From Colwellia sp. D2M02 (GTDB taxonomy: Bacteria > Pseudomonadota > Gammaproteobacteria > Enterobacterales > Alteromonadaceae): a stretch of DNA of 38,792 nt. The notes beneath the pieces were generated by a model. That model did not search any database and had not been told where the DNA came from. It was given only the letters and a program-made list of their open reading frames with translations. The position numbers were made by a program, and so were the translations under genes. Below, piece by piece: positions 33,541-38,792 of the stretch (the first letter of the stretch is position 1; every line of letters starts with the position of its first letter). The DNA is taken from assembly GCF_018860755.1 (NCBI RefSeq), contig NZ_JAHKPW010000036.1:1-38792 (forward strand), read 5' to 3'.

Positions 33541-34545
33541 ATGAGTAAACCTATTGTATTAAGTGGCTGTCAGCCTTCAGGCGAATTAACTATTGGTAAT
33601 TATTTAGGCGCATTAAAGCAATGGGTAAATATGCAACCAACCCATGAGTGTTATTATATGTTGGTTGATCAACACGCTATTACCGTTCGCCCTAAAGCGG
33701 CTGACTTACGTAATGCTACCCTTGATGGTTTAGCGCTATATTTGGCTTGTGGTGTTGACCCAGAACAAAGCACTATTTTTATTCAGTCACATGTACCTGA
33801 GCATGCACAACTTAGTTGGGTACTAAACTGTTACACCCAAATGGGTGAATTAAACCGTATGACTCAATATAAAGATAAGTCACAAAAATCTGAAGCGAAT
33901 ATGAACTCAGGCTTGTTTACTTATCCAGTATTAATGGCGGCAGATATTTTACTTTATGGTGCCGATACTGTGCCGGTAGGTGACGACCAGAAGCAACATT
34001 TAGAGTTAGCACGTGATATTGCAACACGCTTTAATAATATTTATGGTGATATTTTTACTGTCCCGGATCCTTTTATTCCACAGCACGGCGCTCGTGTCAT
34101 GAGCTTACTTGAACCAAGCAAGAAAATGTCTAAGTCGGACACTAATCCGGGTAACTTTATTGGTTTATTAGAAGACCCTAAAAAAATTAGTAAAAAGATT
34201 AAGCGTGCGGTCACTGATTCAGACGAGCAAGCACGTATTTATTACAACATTGAAGAAAAGCCAGGCGTGTCTAATTTATTATCGCTATTATCATGCGCAA
34301 CAGGAAAAACCGTCGCTGATTTAGTGCCTGAGTATGAAGATAAAATGTATGGTCATTTAAAAGGTGATGTTGCTGATGCTGTCGTTGCCATGCTTGAACC
34401 TATTCAAACTAAGTTTCATGAATACCGCGCAGACCAAAGCTTTTTAGAGCAAGTAATGCGCAGTGGCGCACAAAAAGCTTCTCAAAAAGCGAGCCCAATT
34501 TTAACTTCTGTGTATGATGCGGTAGGTTTTATTCCTCGCCCATAA
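33541..34545 (+). CDS. trpS: Tryptophanyl-tRNA synthetase
   Basis: Charges tRNA-Trp with tryptophan. Class I synthetase: the HIGH-equivalent is in [17 protein letters not shown] near the N-terminus, and KMSKS is in [28 protein letters not shown] and [18 protein letters not shown] are conserved active-site blocks. 334 residues equals E. coli TrpS. AAGGAAAA lies just before the ATG. It forms an operon with rpe and ends at a strong terminator. Confidence 0.97.
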   Translation: MSKPIVLSGCQPSGELTIGNYLGALKQWVNMQPTHECYYMLVDQHAITVRPKAADLRNATLDGLALYLACGVDPEQSTIFIQSHVPEHAQLSWVLNCYTQMGELNRMTQYKDKSQKSEANMNSGLFTYPVLMAADILLYGADTVPVGDDQKQHLELARDIATRFNNIYGDIFTVPDPFIPQHGARVMSLLEPSKKMSKSDTNPGNFIGLLEDPKKISKKIKRAVTDSDEQARIYYNIEEKPGVSNLLSLLSCATGKTVADLVPEYEDKMYGHLKGDVADAVVAMLEPIQTKFHEYRADQSFLEQVMRSGAQKASQKASPILTSVYDAVGFIPRP

Positions 34546-34563
34546 ATAGAAAGCTAGATTAAT

Positions 34564-34600
34564 AAAAGCCCCCAAGCATTGTGATGTTTGGGGGCTTTTT
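34564..34600. terminator. Strong bidirectional terminator
   Basis: AAAAGCCCCCAAGCAT (34564-34579) pairs with ATGTTTGGGGGCTTTT (34584-34599) with one G-U pair and loop TGTG, then a further T. It separates convergent trpS and the FHA gene. Confidence 0.9.
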
Positions 34601-34651
34601 ATATTGGTTATATTCTTATTTAAAATAGCGAAATGGCTCTACAGATAATTA

Positions 34652-35623
34652 TTACTCTTCTTCTTGAATAGACTTTTCAGCATCAATAAACAGTTGCTTA
34701 CTTTGCTCAACAAAATCATCTACGCTACTACTTGGTGCAAGCAAAAAGCTTGGATCCATAATGGTCGCGTTATAGTTTGGATGAGGATCAAATTCAGGCT
34801 TGTTACTATACTGTACTAAGTAGCCGCCACCGAACAGTAATACGGTTAAACCTAACGCGGTAACCATTCTACGTTTTGCAGTCATATGAAAACCAATATA
34901 ACTGTTGAGCCATAATAGGGTGAAAGTTAATGCAATAGGTACTAAGTTAATAAGAATTAGCATTACAGAATGACTAGCAGTATTAAACGCGACAATATTT
35001 TCCAATAAATCACTGAGCCACATTAAATTAAATAATGCAAAGCTGACCCCTAACTGCGCCATAACACGAGCATCATTTTTAGTTAAATGTGATACTAATG
35101 CGACAGCCGCAGGCCATACCCCAAATAGCAAAGACATGCCTATAGCGCTAACAAGTAGTTGGCTTAAGTTACTTTCTATTGGGTTGTTTAAATAGAAAAC
35201 ACCACCGGCAACCATAATAAAAATAGCAATGCTTAAGGTCAGTGCTATTGGACTGCGTAACAAGTCGATTAAGTTTTCAAAGGCACTAAAAGGTACAGTA
35301 GGCGCTACTTTATGGTCTCGAAATACAATACGGAGTTGGCTTTTTCCTAAATTAATAATATCGCCGTCTTCAATGATATGCTGGTTAGCTGATTGCTTTT
35401 TATTGCTAGCATTTTCTAGAAAGGTGCCATTAATCGTATTCTTGTCAGTTAACGTCCAAACACCGTCATTAAAATTGATATCAAGATGCTGTGGACAAAT
35501 ATGTGGATCGGATAAAATAATATCGTTGTTATAATCACGGCCAATACGAACTGTGCTTTTATTTAACTGGTGACGATGTAGTAATTTTTGACCACGGCTA
35601 ATTTCCTCAATAATTATTTCCAT
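34652..35623 (-). CDS. FHA-domain protein with five membrane helices
   Basis: A 323-residue protein with an N-terminal forkhead-associated domain (about 5-105), a phosphothreonine-binding fold, then five hydrophobic helices (about 127-147, 157-178, 188-212, 220-241 and 253-271) and an acidic C-terminal tail. FHA signatures are VRIGRDYNNDIILSDP and TINGTFLE; the Ser-x-x-His normally following is CPQH here. With the FHA domain in the cytosol, five helices would place the tail in the periplasm. Its ATG lies inside the 3' end of the upstream protease gene (10-base overlap), so the two are translationally coupled. The membrane domain is not one I recognise. Confidence 0.8.
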   Translation of the reverse strand: MEIIIEEISRGQKLLHRHQLNKSTVRIGRDYNNDIILSDPHICPQHLDINFNDGVWTLTDKNTINGTFLENASNKKQSANQHIIEDGDIINLGKSQLRIVFRDHKVAPTVPFSAFENLIDLLRSPIALTLSIAIFIMVAGGVFYLNNPIESNLSQLLVSAIGMSLLFGVWPAAVALVSHLTKNDARVMAQLGVSFALFNLMWLSDLLENIVAFNTASHSVMLILINLVPIALTFTLLWLNSYIGFHMTAKRRMVTALGLTVLLFGGGYLVQYSNKPEFDPHPNYNATIMDPSFLLAPSSSVDDFVEQSKQLFIDAEKSIQEEE

Positions 35624-36870
35624 GATACAGCCTCCATAAATTTATGGGTAAAGGCCATCGCATTTTTCTGGCTAACACCGGCAATAGTAAAGTGACTGAC
35701 CAATGCTTGTTGGCCTTTATCAACTGAGGCACCTAAATATAAAACATCAAATAGTTTGGGAAAGTCTTTATAAGCACGAGTACAAAAAATACTTTTGCTT
35801 GTCATATTATTATTTTGCGGTGTGGTTAAGTCGTGCTGACATTGAAACTCGCTGACATCACCTTTACCAGCACGATTTCCTGCGCCAGCTCTTGCTATTT
35901 GTTGTTGATATAAATGATAGAACTTACTATCGCTCAACTCTTTTGCTTGCATGTGTTTGAACTCTATTTCAATATTCCCAGTAAATAAGTTCGCGGCTAA
36001 ATAAGTATCTTCGTCTAAAGAGCAGTTAGCAACAGCGGCTAAAATTAAGGCATCACTCTTATCGGTATTTGAGTCACCCCAACAACGAATAAAAGGCACA
36101 TCAATAATCGGAATAATTCCGTTGGCACCTAACTGTTTTGGTTGCCATGGACTATTAAGTAGCGTTGACATTAGCTCGTTCTGACTTGCTAACAGTTGAG
36201 ATGCCATTTGTTTTTTTATGTCAGCAGGAGGTGATTTCTTAAACTCAGCATAGAGCTTTATTAATTTTCCGTGTGGAACGAGAAAACCTATTTGGTTACC
36301 TGAGGTGGCAACATTAATACCAACCACTTCCGCGTCTTTATTTACTACCGGACCCCCACTCATTCCTGAGTTAATTGAGCCGGTGAAGTGAATGCGATCA
36401 CTAAATGATTCTTTTTTTAGACCATTGTATGTTCCTGGAACAACAATCATTCCTAAGTCATGTGGGTTACCTAATGAGAATAGTTTTTCACCTTTTTGAG
36501 GTGAGCTTTTCGAAAGTAAAAAATAATCCATGGGGGCAGTAACTTCGCGCTCAACTAAAGCAAGATCGTTAATTACATCAACACTTTTAAGTGTTAATTC
36601 GCCAGTATTTCCTAAGTTATCTAAGTATTCAATACGGTATTTAGTGGGATGGCGAGCATAACTTGAAATAACATGATAATTGGTTGCTATCATGCCATCG
36701 CTACTAATTTGAAAGCCAGACCCTATTGAAGATTTTTCTCCACTGGCCTTATCAATAAGCTTAATTTGATACAATGATGATGTTAATTGAGCAAAAATTT
36801 CTTCTGCTTGCTCGGCGGCGTGACTGGTAAAACTTACCAGTATAAAAAATAAGGTAAAAATCGCTTTCAT
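35614..36870 (-). CDS. Exported trypsin-like (HtrA-type) serine protease
   Basis: A 418-residue secreted protein: signal peptide about 1-18 (ending SHA), then a trypsin-like domain (about 25-215) with a complete triad, His66 in ATNYHVISS, Asp102 in NDLALVE and Ser171 in INSGMSGGPVVN. No PDZ domain is evident, unlike DegP/DegS. The C-terminal half (about 220-418) is unassigned and holds four cysteines (in FIRCWGD, VANCSLDED, FQCQHDL and IFCTRAY), which could form two disulfides. It overlaps the FHA-membrane gene by 10 bases. The ATG at 36870 has AGGAAGAT upstream. Probably periplasmic; the substrate is unknown. Confidence 0.82.
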   Translation of the reverse strand: MKAIFTLFFILVSFTSHAAEQAEEIFAQLTSSLYQIKLIDKASGEKSSIGSGFQISSDGMIATNYHVISSYARHPTKYRIEYLDNLGNTGELTLKSVDVINDLALVEREVTAPMDYFLLSKSSPQKGEKLFSLGNPHDLGMIVVPGTYNGLKKESFSDRIHFTGSINSGMSGGPVVNKDAEVVGINVATSGNQIGFLVPHGKLIKLYAEFKKSPPADIKKQMASQLLASQNELMSTLLNSPWQPKQLGANGIIPIIDVPFIRCWGDSNTDKSDALILAAVANCSLDEDTYLAANLFTGNIEIEFKHMQAKELSDSKFYHLYQQQIARAGAGNRAGKGDVSEFQCQHDLTTPQNNNMTSKSIFCTRAYKDFPKLFDVLYLGASVDKGQQALVSHFTIAGVSQKNAMAFTHKFMEAVSWK

Positions 36871-37175
36871 TTATCTTCCTAATGAGAATGTCCAATACCA
36901 TTGTGCCATTGTTTAGCCGCTAAAAATAGTCATAGTAAATATCATTTTTTGTTCCGTAAATTCACAATATTACGTGGGAATTTTATTTCACTTAATTACA
37001 AATATTATTATTATTTGCGCTGACACTACAATACATGTAGCCGTTATAATTCTTTGTTTATGGTGAACTTTTAGTATTAACTCATCGTATTAACTTGTTA
37101 AGGTTATATAGCTACTACTTTCACCTATTATATTTTGCTATATAGAGTCTGACACTTTATCCATTAGGAGCAGTG
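36871..37175. other. Intergenic region between divergent operons
   Basis: About 305 AT-rich bases with no convincing gene. It contains a TATAAT at 37045-37050 with CTGACA at 37020-37025 (19-base spacer, longer than ideal) pointing toward the DUF3081 operon. A small dyad CTACA/TGTAG lies at 37026-37040. An inverted repeat TATATAGC (37105-37112) and GCTATATA (37137-37144) could be a regulator site or hairpin in the leader. Confidence 0.4.
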
Positions 37176-37445
37176 ATGCACCAACCACAATTAAGCTTAA
37201 AACAATATTTAAAAGCCTTTAATATCATCACTTCAAAAGGGGACAAATCAAAGCATCGTTATTGTTTAGATAATGTTGATGCTTGGCATGATTTTGATGG
37301 TTATACCTGCTTTTTAGGTTATAAAGACTTAACCTTGACCCTATTATTTCATGGCAGGTACGCATTTGATTATCAGCATGAAGAAACCTTAACTGCTTTT
37401 TTAGCCTTACTTACAGAAATGCTAAAGGATAATCGCAGTGACTAA
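37176..37445 (+). CDS. DUF3081 family small protein
   Basis: An 89-residue cytosolic protein of unknown function. The block AWHDFDGYTCFLGYKDLTLT followed by LLFHGRYAFDYQ matches the DUF3081 pattern (FDGYT, FHxxYxxD) of Vibrio and Alteromonadales proteins. AGGAG (37166-37170) lies 5 bases before the ATG at 37176; a GTG one codon earlier is too close to it. The 3' end overlaps the next gene's GTG by 8 bases, so the two are coupled. Confidence 0.75.
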   Translation: MHQPQLSLKQYLKAFNIITSKGDKSKHRYCLDNVDAWHDFDGYTCFLGYKDLTLTLLFHGRYAFDYQHEETLTAFLALLTEMLKDNRSD

Positions 37446-38094
37446 TTTATTATCAGGTTTTGAAAATCATGTGTTAAATCATCATCAGGTGCTAGTTGGT
37501 GACCTGAGTGGTATCATTTTTGATTTAGATAATACCTTGGTCACATCATCGTTAGATTTTGCGGAAATCAAAGCTGAGCTTAACTGCCCAGAGCATCTTG
37601 ATGTTTTATCTTTTGTTGCATCGCTTCCTATTGAGCAGCAACACGCCGCCAGTGAAAAAATTGTTGAGTTTGAGATGGCTGATGCACATTCATCTTCTTT
37701 GCTTGCAGGTACTAGGGAAATTCTTGCATTGTTAACCTCGCTAAATTTACCATTTGCTATAGTCACGCGAAATTGTAAAGCGGCAGCACAGGTAAAATTA
37801 ACAAAAAATGATTTAACTGTTGATTTGGTATTAACACGAGAGGAGCATAAAGCGAAACCAGCGCCAGATGCCTTACTTCATATTGCTGACTTATGGCGGT
37901 GTCCGCCAGAAAAGTTACTCTATGTAGGTGATTACCTTTACGACATACAAGCGGCGAAAAATGCTAATATGCCTTCATGCTTATTAACTTTTGGTGAGCA
38001 ATCGCCTTACGCCCATTTAGCTACCTTAGTTGCCCAAGATTTAAGTGAGTTAAATAAAGCGCTGACCTTAGCATTTAGTGATGTGAATCATTAA
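37438..38094 (+). CDS. HAD-superfamily hydrolase, phosphoglycolate-phosphatase-like
   Basis: Probable small-molecule phosphatase with the four HAD motifs: DLDNT with nucleophile Asp29 and Asp31, Thr110 in AIVTRN, Lys140 in KAKPAPD, and GDYLYD with Asp165 and Asp169. A helical cap lies between motifs I and II (about 40-100), as in subfamily IA. 218 residues fits Gph-like enzymes. gph is missing from its common place between rpe and trpS; this gene 3 kb downstream might supply a similar activity, but the sequence does not prove the substrate. Start is GTG at 37438, with AAGGA about 9 bases upstream. Confidence 0.82.
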   Translation: MTNLLSGFENHVLNHHQVLVGDLSGIIFDLDNTLVTSSLDFAEIKAELNCPEHLDVLSFVASLPIEQQHAASEKIVEFEMADAHSSSLLAGTREILALLTSLNLPFAIVTRNCKAAAQVKLTKNDLTVDLVLTREEHKAKPAPDALLHIADLWRCPPEKLLYVGDYLYDIQAAKNANMPSCLLTFGEQSPYAHLATLVAQDLSELNKALTLAFSDVNH

Positions 38095-38102
38095 CCTCTA
38101 AT

Positions 38103-38585
38103 ATGTTAATTAACTTTACTGAGTCAAACGAAATAAATTACTGGCGTGTCTCGAATGACAGCGTTATGGGTGGTGCTTCATCGAGCCTAATGTTGATTGA
38201 AGGCAATTATGGGCGTTTTTTCGGTAACATTTCACGGGATAACAATGGTGGCTTTAGTTCGGTCTATCGACGGATTGAATCATTAACCTCAGGTGTTGAG
38301 CGTATCCGTATTAATAGCAAAGGGGATGGTCAAACTTATCAAGTACGCATTATGTCTCATGTTGATGGTTATCGAGTTGCGTATCGTCACAATTTTGTCA
38401 CCTTAAACGGCATTGAACAGCAGTTTAGTTTTAAACTGGCTGATTTTATTGCGACCTTTCGCGGCAGGCTATTACCTAATGCTCCAAAGTTAACGGCAGA
38501 AAGTGTGCAGGAGGTGGGCTTTTTAATGACTAAAAAAAAGCCAGGTAAGTTTGCTCTAATCATTAGTAATATTGAGTTTAGCTAG
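38103..38585 (+). CDS. CIA30-family protein
   Basis: A 160-residue protein of the CIA30 family (complex I intermediate-associated protein 30-like, a galactose-binding-type beta sandwich). Hallmarks are WRVSNDSVMGGASSS, GNISRDNNGGFSSVY and the later RGRLLPNAPKL. No signal peptide, so probably cytosolic. The bacterial role is not established. It begins 8 bases after the HAD gene and is likely cotranscribed; no strong ribosome site is visible. The last codon plus TAG coincide with the edge of the dispersed repeat, as in the gene at 2693-3178. Confidence 0.82.
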   Translation: MLINFTESNEINYWRVSNDSVMGGASSSLMLIEGNYGRFFGNISRDNNGGFSSVYRRIESLTSGVERIRINSKGDGQTYQVRIMSHVDGYRVAYRHNFVTLNGIEQQFSFKLADFIATFRGRLLPNAPKLTAESVQEVGFLMTKKKPGKFALIISNIEFS

Positions 38586-38792
38586 GGGCTGTTGATCTTT
38601 CGCGGTTAAATTTTGTTCGAGATAAAAGCGTTTTAATCGCGGCGGACAGTGTGTTGCCTAGTCATTCTAAGCAAATACTGTTCAACAAAGCGTAAAACGC
38701 TTTTAGCCGAATCCTTCGGACAGCGTTTGTTGGTCATTTTTACTGCGTTATCGCCTTTTTAGGTAACGCTACATGGATGTAGCTTATTAGAC
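38580..38792 (+). repeat. Dispersed intergenic repeat, copy 3 (runs off window end)
   Basis: Begins GGGGCTGTTGATCTTTCG at 38585 right at the stop codon. Inside are an inverted pair AAAAGCGTTTTA / TAAAACGCTTTT (near 38625-38637 and 38691-38703), a CCGAA-TCC-TTCGG hairpin just after it, and GCTACAT-GG-ATGTAGC (38768-38783). No open reading frame of note. The structure suggests a non-coding mobile or REP-like element; the far end is not seen. Confidence 0.65.

Noticed and set aside
1..38792. CRISPR arrays, tRNA, rRNA or prophage
   Set aside because: No regularly spaced direct repeats, tRNA cloverleaf ends, rRNA sequence or phage genes were found.

Overview
The window looks like chromosomal DNA from an AT-rich marine gammaproteobacterium of the Alteromonadales, most likely a Colwelliaceae member (Colwellia or Thalassotalea type). 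This rests on low GC, protein sequences that read like E. coli and Shewanella orthologues, a fused argH(A) gene, the mrcA-pilMNOPQ-aroK-aroB-damX-dam gene order, and a dispersed intergenic repeat at both window ends. The genus is an inference. I see no prophage, transposase, CRISPR array, rRNA or tRNA.

Layout. 1-3300: a PAS-PAS-GGDEF diguanylate cyclase on the minus strand, a YdhF-like aldo/keto reductase and a small four-helix membrane protein, bounded by repeat copies and hairpin terminators. 3314-7746: the methionine branch, with metJ divergent from metB-metL across two clusters of MET-box-like 8-mers and a terminator after metL. 7804-10396: a protein I read as a catalytically dead HD-GYP-like domain, then a DUF1624/HGSNAT-type membrane protein. 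10432-19335: the arginine cluster. argE is divergent from argC-argB-argF-argG-argH(A)-argA, with a probable tandem ARG-box pair between argE and argC. The last two genes give the cell two acetylglutamate synthase modules.

19369-31185: mrcA (PBP1A) is divergent from the type IV pilus alignment operon pilMNOPQ, followed by aroK, aroB, damX and dam. 31226-32533: three minus-strand genes (a DUF2970 protein, an unknown small membrane-anchored protein and a TorF-type porin) sit between dam and rpe. 32655-34599: a short leader-like ORF with a perfect Shine-Dalgarno, then rpe and trpS. gph, which often lies between rpe and trpS, is absent here. 34652-36870: a translationally coupled pair on the minus strand, an exported trypsin-like protease followed by an FHA-domain protein with five membrane helices. 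37176-38585: DUF3081 protein, HAD hydrolase and CIA30-like protein in a tight operon, ending in a long copy of the dispersed repeat.

Most of the window is core biosynthesis and envelope machinery. The least explained parts are the protease/FHA pair, the degenerate HD-GYP-like protein, the dispersed repeat whose edge carries two stop codons, and the 19-codon ORF upstream of rpe.
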